This document shows positions 35,463-42,989 of a DNA stretch of 64,000 nucleotides, in pieces. A program made the position numbers and the translations under genes. This stretch comes from Nitrospira defluvii. GTDB taxonomy: Bacteria > Nitrospirota > Nitrospiria > Nitrospirales > Nitrospiraceae. The notes under the pieces were generated by a model. The model worked only from the letters and a program-made list of their open reading frames with translations. It did no database searches and was not told the origin of the DNA. The stretch spans positions 2,255,501-2,319,500 of the forward strand of contig FP929003.1 of NCBI GenBank assembly GCA_000196815.1. Reading direction: 5' to 3'. Position 1 is the first letter of the stretch; each line of letters opens with the position of its first letter.

Positions 35463-36290
35463 ATGGCATTAGTCGTCAATACCAACGTTTCATCTCTGGC
35501 AGCCCAGCGTAACCTGTCGATCAACCAAGCCCAATTGGGGCGTTCAGTTGAACGATTGTCCTCGGGCTTGCGAATCACCCGTGCGGCGGATGACGCCGCG
35601 GGATTGGGCGTGTCCGAAACATTGCGGGCGCAGATCCGCAGTATCAATCAGGCCAATCGAAACGCCGGTGACGGCATCAGCTTGACTCAGGTCGCCGACG
35701 GCGCCGCGGCCACGGTCGGCAGCTTGTTGTCTCGTATGCGTGAGCTGGCGACTCAGTCTGCCAGCGGGACGCTCGGGGCGACCGAGCGTTCCTACCTGGA
35801 CCAGGAGTTTGTGGCGTTACGTTCGGAAATCGATCGAATTGCAACAACGACCGAATATAACGGTCAGCCGCTCCTGAGCGGAAGCAGCAACACTTTTGAA
35901 GTCTTCATTGGTTTCAAGAGTGGATCGGGCAATTCGTTGAATGTGGCATTGGCCGATCTCGACGTCGCGGCGGTCGGATTGACCGGCGCGAGTGTGTCGA
36001 CGGCAGCAGCCGCACAGACCATGCTTTCCAATATCGACAGCGCGATCAGCGCGGTGGCAACCGCCCGCGCGAATTATGGATCGATTCAAAGCCGGTTCGA
36101 AGTCGCGATCCAGAATTTGACGGTCACGGCGGAGAACTTTACCGCGGCGGAATCTCGGATTCGAGACGCGGATATTGCCCAAGAGACATCTGTGTTCACG
36201 AAGAACCAGATCCTCACCCAATCCGGCATCGCAATTTTGGCGCAAGCCAATTCGTTGCCACAGCAAGCCTTGGCGCTGCTGCGAGGATAA
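35463..36290 (+). CDS. fliC: flagellin FliC
   Basis: A 275-aa flagellin with only the conserved D0/D1 domains. The N-terminus is MALVVNTNVSSLAAQRNLSI and GLRITRAADDAAGLGVSE; the D1 region has RMRELATQSASGTLG; the C-terminal half is ESRIRDADIAQETSVFTKNQ, then LPQQALALLRG. The central surface region is very short (about residues 140-190) and Ser/Thr-rich, giving O-glycosylation sites for the neighbouring island. The 35436 in-frame start is rejected because it would bury the AGGAGGAAG at 35450. It has its own sigma-28 promoter and is followed by a strong hairpin. Confidence 0.97.
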   Translation: MALVVNTNVSSLAAQRNLSINQAQLGRSVERLSSGLRITRAADDAAGLGVSETLRAQIRSINQANRNAGDGISLTQVADGAAATVGSLLSRMRELATQSASGTLGATERSYLDQEFVALRSEIDRIATTTEYNGQPLLSGSSNTFEVFIGFKSGSGNSLNVALADLDVAAVGLTGASVSTAAAAQTMLSNIDSAISAVATARANYGSIQSRFEVAIQNLTVTAENFTAAESRIRDADIAQETSVFTKNQILTQSGIAILAQANSLPQQALALLRG

Positions 36291-36303
36291 GGCATCAGCC
36301 GCC

Positions 36304-36333
36304 GGATAGCCCTCCCTTCGGGGAGGGCTATCC
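36304..36333 (+). terminator. perfect 13-bp hairpin with TTCG tetraloop after fliC
   Basis: GGATAGCCCTCCC (36304-36316) pairs without mismatch to GGGAGGGCTATCC (36321-36333) around the very stable TTCG loop, 14 bases after the fliC stop. No T-run follows. It may terminate, attenuate into flaG-fliD, or protect the abundant fliC mRNA 3' end. Confidence 0.75.
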
Positions 36334-36357
36334 ACGGATTGACCCTAGGAGGGTAAT

Positions 36358-36717
36358 ATGGTCCACCAGGTTTCGAATCATAAGGACCTCCCCGCAGCCG
36401 CCACCCATGCGAGCCAGAGCGGACCTCAACATGCCGTTGAAAAGAAGGTTGAGGCCCAGCTCCCTGAACCTGAAGCGTCCACGCCTGAAGTCAAAGGGAA
36501 GGATCTGGAACAGGCCCTGTCGCGAGTACGCGAGGTGTTCCAGAAGGCAGACTCCAGATTGGAGTTTACTGTCGATCCGGATCTTGATCGGGTGGTGGTG
36601 AAGGTCATGGACGGGGAGTCAGGAACCGTGATCCGCCAGATTCCGCAGCAGGAAGTCATCGATCTTGCGAAGAGGTTGGAGACGCCGACCGGGCTGCTCC
36701 TGCACCATAAGGTGTAA
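36358..36717 (+). CDS. flaG: FlaG-family flagellar protein
   Basis: A 119-aa protein. The N-terminal half is a disordered Pro/Ala/Glu stretch. The C-terminal half carries the FlaG domain: SRLEFTVDPDLDRVVVKVMD, then GTVIRQIPQQEVIDLAKRLE. FlaG proteins sit between fliC and fliD in many genomes and influence filament length by an unclear mechanism. AGGAGG precedes the ATG. It is separated from fliC by the TTCG hairpin and lies 27 bases before fliD. Confidence 0.88.
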   Translation: MVHQVSNHKDLPAAATHASQSGPQHAVEKKVEAQLPEPEASTPEVKGKDLEQALSRVREVFQKADSRLEFTVDPDLDRVVVKVMDGESGTVIRQIPQQEVIDLAKRLETPTGLLLHHKV

Positions 36718-36744
36718 CCTGCTTCACGGCATGAAAGGGATGTC

Positions 36745-38136
36745 ATGGCGATTAGTTTCGGCGGGTTAGGAAATGGTGTGGACTTTGGTCAAGTCGTCTC
36801 CGAGTTGGCCAAAGTCCAACGCCTGCCCATCGACGCATTGACGGCGAAGAAGAAAGATCTCCAGACCAAACTCACCGATTATGGCGCGCTCGGCAACAAG
36901 CTCCTCGCGCTTCAGAGCGCCGCGAATGCGCTCCGGCTTCCCAGCAGCTTCAATCGATCGACCAGCACCGTCAGCGACGATACTATTCTCACGGCTCAAG
37001 CCGGGGCAGGAGCTGCGACCGGCAGTTATACGGTACAGGTCACTCAGCTGGCCAAAGCCAACCAAGTTACGAACAAAGCCGCCAAGGCTGTCTCCGGCAC
37101 GACTGAGGTAATCTCGAGCGGCGCCGGGACCTTTACCTTTCGGGTCGGCAGCGGAACGAATCAAACGGTCAGCCTCAGCGCAGGCGCCACGCTCGACGAT
37201 CTCCGTTCGGCGATCAACGATCTGGGAGCCGGTGTCACCGCCTCCGTGATCAATACCGGAACAGAAGCGAGCCCGGCTTACCGGCTAACCTTGAGCGCCA
37301 CCTCATCGGGCGCGGACAATACCATCACGGTTGTGGCCGATACGACCACTCTCGACCTCACGAACACGAGCGGGACAGGCGGTACCGATACGTTGCAGGC
37401 CGGGCAGAACGCCATCGTGGTGATCGGCGATCCCGACCAAACCACGATTTCCATCGAGCGCGCCTCCAACGTCATCACCGATGCGATTCCGGACGTCACG
37501 CTCACGCTCAAGTCGAAAACCGTCACGACTCCCGATCCGGAACCGGTCACGGTGAATATCAGCACGGATCCGGAGAGCGTCAAGACCAATATCAAAACCC
37601 TGGTGACCGCCTACAACGACATCGTGAAGTTCGTCAACGAGCGGACCACGTACGACATCACCACGAAGACCGGCGGGATCTTCTTCAACGAGAGCACGGC
37701 GAAAAACGTCTTGAGCCAGTTGCGCACGGCCATCTCGGGGGAGGTCAGCGGACTCTCCACCTACAAGACGCTCGGCGCGGTCGGATTTAAAACGGAACGC
37801 GACGGGACCCTCACCGTCGAAGACGCGAAGTTGGACTCGGCGATGGCGAGCAACTATGCCGCCACACGGGCCTTGTTCGTGACGCAGTCGAGCTCCAGCG
37901 GCATTGCCGACCGTCTGGTGAACGCAGTCGATGTCCTCGACAGCGTCGACAGCGGCGCTTTCACCGTTCGAAAAAATTCCATCACCAGCCAGATCAGCCG
38001 GCTGACCGATGAAATCGGCCGTAAGGAAGACGTGGCTGCGGCATACGAGGAGCGCCTGCGACTTCAATTCGCCTCGTTGGATGCGTTGTTACAGAAACTA
38101 CAATCACAAACCAGCGCCCTTCAGGCGCTCAGCTAA
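36745..38136 (+). CDS. fliD: filament cap protein FliD (HAP2)
   Basis: The 463-aa product has the FliD N-terminus (GGLGNGVDFGQVVSELAKVQ, then LPIDALTAKKKDLQTKLTDY), the FliD_N/FliD_C halves with Ser/Thr/Ala-rich middle, TAYNDIVKFVNERTTYD and a C-terminal coiled coil ending in YEERLRLQFASLDALLQKLQ. FliD caps the growing filament and folds exported flagellin. The protein lacks cysteines in the stretches inspected, as usual for exported flagellar proteins. fliS follows after 14 bases. Confidence 0.95.
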   Translation: MAISFGGLGNGVDFGQVVSELAKVQRLPIDALTAKKKDLQTKLTDYGALGNKLLALQSAANALRLPSSFNRSTSTVSDDTILTAQAGAGAATGSYTVQVTQLAKANQVTNKAAKAVSGTTEVISSGAGTFTFRVGSGTNQTVSLSAGATLDDLRSAINDLGAGVTASVINTGTEASPAYRLTLSATSSGADNTITVVADTTTLDLTNTSGTGGTDTLQAGQNAIVVIGDPDQTTISIERASNVITDAIPDVTLTLKSKTVTTPDPEPVTVNISTDPESVKTNIKTLVTAYNDIVKFVNERTTYDITTKTGGIFFNESTAKNVLSQLRTAISGEVSGLSTYKTLGAVGFKTERDGTLTVEDAKLDSAMASNYAATRALFVTQSSSSGIADRLVNAVDVLDSVDSGAFTVRKNSITSQISRLTDEIGRKEDVAAAYEERLRLQFASLDALLQKLQSQTSALQALS

Positions 38137-38150
38137 GTTATAAGGTCACT

Positions 38151-38543
38151 ATGATCGCCACTGCCGCGAACGCCTATCAACAGACTCAAGTCATGACCGC
38201 CAACCGGGTGCAACTGATCGTGTTGCTGTACGACTCCGCGATTCAATCGATGGAGCTAGCCCGGGAAGCCATTCTCACGAACAACTACAAGGACAAGGCC
38301 CGTTTTCTCGATCGCAGTATCGCGATTGTCGGAGAACTGTCCAGCGTCCTGGACTTCGAGCGAGGCGGGGAGATCGCGGTCTCGTTGCACCGGTTGTATG
38401 ACTACATGGTGCAGCAATGTATCCAGGCCAATCTTCGACACAACGGCAAGCACCTGGACGGACCGGTTCGCTGCCTCACGACGTTACGAGAAGGCTGGCA
38501 GGTTGTCGCACGGCAGGAAGCGGTGGCCCATGTCGGCAGCTAG
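38151..38543 (+). CDS. fliS: flagellin chaperone FliS
   Basis: A 130-aa helical protein with the FliS start (AYQQTQVMTANRVQLIVLLY DS split by the reading line) and the motif LDRSIAIVGELSSVLDF followed by LHRLYDYMVQQCIQANL. FliS binds the C-terminal helix of flagellin in the cytoplasm and delivers it to the export gate. The stop lies 14 bases inside the following FliT-like gene, so they are probably coupled. Confidence 0.94.
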   Translation: MIATAANAYQQTQVMTANRVQLIVLLYDSAIQSMELAREAILTNNYKDKARFLDRSIAIVGELSSVLDFERGGEIAVSLHRLYDYMVQQCIQANLRHNGKHLDGPVRCLTTLREGWQVVARQEAVAHVGS

Positions 38544-38874
38544 TTCCCGAGATACCGGTTCTCTCCACGATCGCCGCTCCATCGAACGGCTCACCATCCA
38601 AGCTCTGGAGGCCGCTCGGGCCGGCGATTGGGATCAGGTCGACGCCTGCTATAGCGCGCGCGGACTCAGCCTTGCCGCTTGCGAACTCGATCGCACAGTC
38701 GCACAACGACTGGTGAGCATGGATGAAGAAGTTCGCGCGGCCATCCTGGTGGCGCAAGCAGGGATATCCGCGCAACTCACCGATGCCGCTCAAGTGAAAC
38801 GACACCTGCGCCAATTACGTGAAAGTAGCGGACAAGTTGCCTCCGAACGTGTCACGATACATCGTGCAGCTTGA
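38530..38874 (+). CDS. FliT-like small helical protein
   Basis: A 114-aa, fully helical protein (LTIQALEAARAGDWDQVDAC, then LVSMDEEVRAAILVAQAGIS and DAAQVKRHLRQLRESSGQ). Position directly after fliS, with overlap, is where fliT is usually found; FliT is the FliD chaperone. Sequence resemblance is only in size and helical pattern, so the name is not assigned. The ATG at 38530 is chosen because the longer frame from 38326 would lie inside fliS. Confidence 0.6.
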   Translation: MSAASSRDTGSLHDRRSIERLTIQALEAARAGDWDQVDACYSARGLSLAACELDRTVAQRLVSMDEEVRAAILVAQAGISAQLTDAAQVKRHLRQLRESSGQVASERVTIHRAA

Positions 38875-38931
38875 CGGGCGCGAGCCCAAGCCACATGCCT
38901 CGGTCGTTCTCCTCCACCGCAGAGGTTCGGT

Positions 38932-39543
38932 ATGACTCCGTCACATGACCGGTTTCGTCAGAGCCCCTACACCGACATCAACAATGAAGAGCGACGCGAA
39001 TGGCTGCGCATCGAAGATCGATTGCTCCTCGAATACCGTCGTTCCGACGAACCGGCCGAAGCCATGAACGCCCATCTCCCTCCGGCAACGGAAGATACGA
39101 TCGCCACCGCTGTCTCAAAACCGACCATTGATCTGCTGGTCCGGGCAGGGGAGACCTTTGCCGGATCGCCGTTATTACCCTGGGTCTCCAAAATCGACTG
39201 GATGTTGGAGACGATTCTCAAGTCCCTCGTGAAAAGTCATCCGGGAAGCGTCGCCATCGCACGGCTGACCGATGTCGATATCAGCGCGGGAGGACTGGGA
39301 TTCGATACCCCGCGTCAGTTTCAGGCGGAGGATCTCTTGGTGCTGAAGGTGATCCTGCCTCCATTCAGCATGATCGAAGCGACGGCGCGCATCATCCGGG
39401 TGACTCCGGCCGAGCGGGACTCGACGGGCTACCATGTTGCCACACAGTTTGTGGAGTTGGGCGGGGACGAGCAGGAGCTGATTATCCGGCATATTCTGCA
39501 GGTGCAAGCCGAACGCCTGCGGGCGAGAAAAGCCGCGCACTGA
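38932..39543 (+). CDS. PilZ domain protein
   Basis: The product has 203 aa. An N-terminal basic-acidic segment holds ERREWLRIEDRLLLEYRR, an RxxxR-like element, and the PilZ DxSxxG motif is DVDISAGGLGFDTPRQF near residue 119. The distance between the two (about 85 residues) is longer than in most PilZ domains, with a helical insert between (IDWMLETILKSLVKS). This resembles the DUF1631/PilZ-type c-di-GMP receptors with an inserted helix. Second PilZ protein in the locus. It converges on flhG, with only 18 bases between the stops. Confidence 0.75.
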   Translation: MTPSHDRFRQSPYTDINNEERREWLRIEDRLLLEYRRSDEPAEAMNAHLPPATEDTIATAVSKPTIDLLVRAGETFAGSPLLPWVSKIDWMLETILKSLVKSHPGSVAIARLTDVDISAGGLGFDTPRQFQAEDLLVLKVILPPFSMIEATARIIRVTPAERDSTGYHVATQFVELGGDEQELIIRHILQVQAERLRARKAAH

Positions 39544-39561
39544 ATCCGGTCGTACCCCCGG

Positions 39562-40509
39562 TCAGGAAGGAATGGGACTGTGCGTAGCCTGTTCCGACTC
39601 AGGGAAAGGCTCGGCGAGTGTCTCTATGCAGCGGGCCATCGCAGCAAGCAACGCGTCGGCCGCCTGAGTGAGGGCAAGGGAAGCCGGTGCTGTCGGCTCG
39701 CATTCGACGACGGGTAGGAAGCTGCGGACCGCGCGCGTAACGGCCGGATCATCAGGAATCTCCCCCAGCGTCTTCAGGTCACCCCCGACATACTCCTGCA
39801 GCAGTTTTTTCAAGTGCAACACGTTGACACGCGACTTGCCTGAGACCCGATTAACGATCAGGTGCGGCTGGAACCCTTCCAGGGTGCGGCTGGCCACCTC
39901 GCGCGCGTTGGGATCCGTCTCGCCGACTGCCTGAATCACTTCATCGATGCTTGAAAAATCGCGTTCAGAGAGGGCCTCACTCACGGCATCCCGCGACAGA
40001 AAAGCCGACAGGACACGGCGGATGGCCGCGAGCTTGATGAAACGGTACAGGTCAAGAACCGAGGTAGGGTCGGGAGTCGCAACCGTCACGTAATGGTCGG
40101 CCATAAGAAAAAAATCGAGTGCGTGATAACTGGTGCCGGCCCCGATGTCGACCACTATCACATCGGCCTGTAACTGTGTGAAGTGGCGAATCAGCCGCTT
40201 TTTCTTGGCATAGGGGAGGTTCGCCGTCGTCAGCGTATCTCCGGTACCCGGCAACAATTGGAGAAAAGGATGCGCCGAGATCGGTTGCAGCACCTCGTCC
40301 AACCTGTCTACCCGGCGATCGATGAAATCCGTCAACGTGCGAGGCGGGTTCAACATGCCGAACAGGATGTGTGCGTCGGCGCCCCCCACGTCCAGGTCGG
40401 CGAGGACGACGCGTTTCCCCCGTTTCGCCATCAACATGGATAAATTAGCGGCGATAATGCTTTTCCCGACACCGCCTTTGCCAGACCCGATCGAAACAAT
40501 CGTAGCCAT
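39562..40509 (-). CDS. flhG: FlhG/FleN-like MinD-family ATPase
   Basis: The product has 315 aa from the ATG at 40509. A deviant Walker A GSGKGGVGKSIIAANLS at residues 7-23, switch region LADLDVGGADAHILFG, and Walker B VIVVDIGAGTSYHALDFFL identify a ParA/MinD ATPase. The family member that fits flagellar loci is FlhG (YlxH/FleN), which sets flagellar number and place with FlhF. FlhF is not in the window. A GTG 36 bases further upstream is a possible alternative start. Opposite strand to its neighbours, so separately transcribed. Confidence 0.85.
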   Translation of the reverse strand: MATIVSIGSGKGGVGKSIIAANLSMLMAKRGKRVVLADLDVGGADAHILFGMLNPPRTLTDFIDRRVDRLDEVLQPISAHPFLQLLPGTGDTLTTANLPYAKKKRLIRHFTQLQADVIVVDIGAGTSYHALDFFLMADHYVTVATPDPTSVLDLYRFIKLAAIRRVLSAFLSRDAVSEALSERDFSSIDEVIQAVGETDPNAREVASRTLEGFQPHLIVNRVSGKSRVNVLHLKKLLQEYVGGDLKTLGEIPDDPAVTRAVRSFLPVVECEPTAPASLALTQAADALLAAMARCIETLAEPFPESEQATHSPIPS

Positions 40510-40668
40510 TCGAATTAGTCTCTCACCATTGGTTGTGGGTGCCACTCACGCCGTCAGCCATTGAGATCACCAGCCTGAGCAGAATGGGCCAGGGGGACGA
40601 AGGACTATCCGGACCGATGGCCTCACCTCATGTGCTCTATTAAACCTCATCACACACGAACGGGCAAC

Positions 40669-40696
40669 TAAAGTTTAAGACGGCGCCCACCGATAT
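40669..40696 (+). promoter_or_regulatory. sigma-28 promoter just upstream of the HTH gene
   Basis: TAAAG at 40669-40673 (with the fuller TAAAGTTTAA), 15 bases, ACCGATAT at 40689-40696. The annotated ATG at 40707 is only 10 bases after the -10 element, which would leave almost no leader. Confidence 0.75.
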
Positions 40697-40706
40697 CGTA
40701 TCCGTC

Positions 40707-40937
40707 ATGAATGATGCCATCACAGCAACAACCAAAGTGAACCTCGACGGTGCATCGTCTTCGGATAGCGAAATTCTAACCGTGCTGGATGTGGCGCGCT
40801 TTCTGCGCGTGCCGAAATCCACGGTCTATAAGCTCGCGCGCCTCGGACAACTGCCGGCGTCCAAAATCGGAAAGCATTGGCGGTTTCTTCGACGCGATAT
40901 TCACGACTGGATGCACAACCGGACCCAGCAGGGCTGA
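40707..40937 (+). CDS. small excisionase-type helix-turn-helix protein
   Basis: A 76-aa protein. After about 22 polar residues comes a MerR/excisionase-family winged HTH: LTVLDVARFLRVPKSTVYKL, then GQLPASKIGKHWRFLRRDIH. Such proteins bind DNA as single-domain regulators. No phage or integrase genes are nearby, so a chromosomal regulatory role is more likely than excision. A perfect sigma-28 motif stands immediately upstream, which would make it a late-class flagellar regulator. It is followed 110 bases on by cheR. Confidence 0.78.
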   Translation: MNDAITATTKVNLDGASSSDSEILTVLDVARFLRVPKSTVYKLARLGQLPASKIGKHWRFLRRDIHDWMHNRTQQG

Positions 40938-41047
40938 TCTCTTTCCGAGAGCGCATCTGCCGGGGTTCCAGAAGCATGAGCGACCCGGACGGCTTTGTCG
41001 TCCGATGCTCGGGCCTATCATCACGGACGAGTTAAACGAGGGAATTG

Positions 41048-41911
41048 ATGGCCGACACCAACACAGTAAGAAAAACGGATCTCCCCGCGCCCAAGCTGTC
41101 TTCCGACACGTTCAAACAGCTGAGGGATCTGGTCTATGAAAAGACCGGCATATTCTTCCAGGACAATAAAACCTACCTGCTGGAGAGCCGGTTACTGCCT
41201 CGCTTACAGGCCTGCCGCTGCCAGACGTTCGAGAGTTATCTCAACTTCCTGCGGTTCGATGCATACCGGGACCGTGAAGTCACCGAACTCTATACGGTCA
41301 TCACCACCAATGAGACCTATTTCTTCCGCGACGAGGCTCAGCTCGACAGCTTTATGAAGGTCATGATCCCGGAAGTGATGAAGACGAACGCCGGCACAAA
41401 ACAGATCCGTATTTGGAGCGCCGCCTGCTCCACCGGTGATGAGCCCTATACCCTTGCCTTGCTGCTGCGGGACTATGCTCCGCTCTCAGGCTGGACCATC
41501 GACATCCTGGCAACTGATATCAGTGAAAATGTCCTGAACATCGCGCGGACCGCGACGTACAGTTCCCACTCCCTGCGCAAAGTACCTCCAGCCATGCTGA
41601 GCAAATATTTCACCGGCAAGAAGGAGCAGCAGACGCTCGTGCCTCAGGTGAAGGACATGGTGCGGTTCATGAACGTAAACCTCTACGACCGTCCCAGACT
41701 CAAGCTGATCCGCGGCATCGACATCGTGTTCTGTCGCAACTGCCTGATCTATTTCGACGACAAAGCTAAAGCGCAGATTGTGTCGGACCTACGTGATGCC
41801 TTACGCCCCAAGGGATATTTGATGATCGGATTTTCCGAGACGTTGCACGATACCACCGGGCATTTCAAGACCATTCATGCAGGCCGTTCCGTCATTCATG
41901 AGAAACAGTAA
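41048..41911 (+). CDS. cheR: chemotaxis methyltransferase CheR (cluster 1)
   Basis: A 287-aa SAM-dependent methyltransferase. The N-terminal helical domain (FKQLRDLVYEKTGIFFQDNK) precedes the SAM-binding core: VITTNETYFFRDEAQLDSFM, IRIWSAACSTGDEPYTLALL and DIVFCRNCLIYFDDKAKAQI. CheR methylates receptor glutamates. The ATG at 41048 is used; the TTG three bases upstream is rejected. It opens cluster 1 and is 12 bases before cheY. A second cheR is at 59236. Confidence 0.95.
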   Translation: MADTNTVRKTDLPAPKLSSDTFKQLRDLVYEKTGIFFQDNKTYLLESRLLPRLQACRCQTFESYLNFLRFDAYRDREVTELYTVITTNETYFFRDEAQLDSFMKVMIPEVMKTNAGTKQIRIWSAACSTGDEPYTLALLLRDYAPLSGWTIDILATDISENVLNIARTATYSSHSLRKVPPAMLSKYFTGKKEQQTLVPQVKDMVRFMNVNLYDRPRLKLIRGIDIVFCRNCLIYFDDKAKAQIVSDLRDALRPKGYLMIGFSETLHDTTGHFKTIHAGRSVIHEKQ

Positions 41912-41923
41912 GGAGGATGATTC

Positions 41924-42304
41924 ATGCCAGCCGATCCAAATATGAAGATTCTCGTCGTCGATGACATGTCCACCATGCGCCGCATCGTCAAGAACATCCT
42001 GAAGCAGCTGGGTTTCAACAATTTGGAAGAAGCTGAAAACGGACAGGACGCGCTGACCAAGCTGAAGGCGGATACCTATGGGTTCGTGGTGTCCGATTGG
42101 AACATGCCGGTCATGATGGGCATCGATATGCTGCGCGCTATTCGTGCGGACGAAAAACTTAAGAAGATCCCAGTACTGATGGTCACAGCCGAAGCGCAAA
42201 AAGAGAATCTGATGGAGGCCGTCCAGGCCGGCGTCAGCAACTATGTCGTCAAGCCGTTCACCGCCGAGACGATGCAGGAAAAGATCAACAAGATTTTCAA
42301 GTAA
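41924..42304 (+). CDS. cheY: chemotaxis response regulator CheY (cluster 1)
   Basis: A 126-aa single-domain receiver very close to enteric Che[21 protein letters not shown], the phospho-Asp motif [19 protein letters not shown], the conserved Thr in [15 protein letters not shown] and the Lys in [15 protein letters not shown]. Phospho-CheY binds FliM and switches rotation. AAGGAGGATG precedes the start. cheZ follows directly, which suggests this is the motor-binding CheY. Confidence 0.96.
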   Translation: MPADPNMKILVVDDMSTMRRIVKNILKQLGFNNLEEAENGQDALTKLKADTYGFVVSDWNMPVMMGIDMLRAIRADEKLKKIPVLMVTAEAQKENLMEAVQAGVSNYVVKPFTAETMQEKINKIFK

Positions 42305-42330
42305 TCGGCTCTTAACCGGTGAGGGGCACG

Positions 42331-42981
42331 ATGGCACAACCACAGGCGGCAGCTAAACAGCAGAGTGCGGTCAATGACGATGAGCAGGTGGAAAAGGCGC
42401 CTGACACGAAACTCTACGAGGAGTTGGGAGAACTGGCACGGTTCATCGATACCACGATGAAGACCCTCTCCGAATTCAGCGCCCCGGTCAATGCATCGAC
42501 GGAACAGTTGCCGCAAGCGCAGACTCACCTTCTCAATCTGAAAACCCAGACCGAACAGGGAACGCACAGGGTCATGCTTGAAGTGGAGGCCATCCAGGAC
42601 AACCATGCCCAGATCAGCAAGATGCTGAAGGAGATGACACAGACGCTCCAGCAAGCGAAGGTTTCCCCCGCACTCATACAACAGATGCAAACACTGGGGC
42701 AAACACTCGGGCAGGACGACAAGCGACTGCTCGATATTATGACGGCGCTGTCCTTCCAGGACCTGGTGGCGCAGAGCGTCAACAAACTCGTCACGATTCT
42801 GGATGAAGTCGAGCATAAACTGCTTCAACTCGTGGTGGTCTTCGGTCCTTATCAGAAACAGGCCGCGAAGACCGATCAGGGCAAAGCCAGCGAAATGTTG
42901 AAGCAACTCGAAGCGACGAAGAATACGTCGATGGATCAGGATCTCGCGGACGAAATCTTGAAGCAATTCGGTTTTAACTGA
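42331..42981 (+). CDS. cheZ: CheY-P phosphatase CheZ
   Basis: A 216-aa helical protein with the CheZ catalytic segment ALSFQDLVAQSVNKLVTIL: Asp144 and Gln148 align with Asp143 and Gln147 of E. coli CheZ. The C-terminal peptide DQDLADEILKQFGFN fits the amphipathic CheY-binding tail. CheZ dephosphorylates CheY-P. Outside Proteobacteria CheZ is less common and supports the proteobacterial-like signalling of this locus. The ATG at 42331 follows GAGGGG. cheA begins 8 bases after the stop. Confidence 0.92.
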   Translation: MAQPQAAAKQQSAVNDDEQVEKAPDTKLYEELGELARFIDTTMKTLSEFSAPVNASTEQLPQAQTHLLNLKTQTEQGTHRVMLEVEAIQDNHAQISKMLKEMTQTLQQAKVSPALIQQMQTLGQTLGQDDKRLLDIMTALSFQDLVAQSVNKLVTILDEVEHKLLQLVVVFGPYQKQAAKTDQGKASEMLKQLEATKNTSMDQDLADEILKQFGFN

Positions 42982-42989
42982 GGTGGGTT

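Noticed and set aside
41045-41047. TTG as start of cheR1
   Set aside because: An ATG follows immediately and is better spaced.
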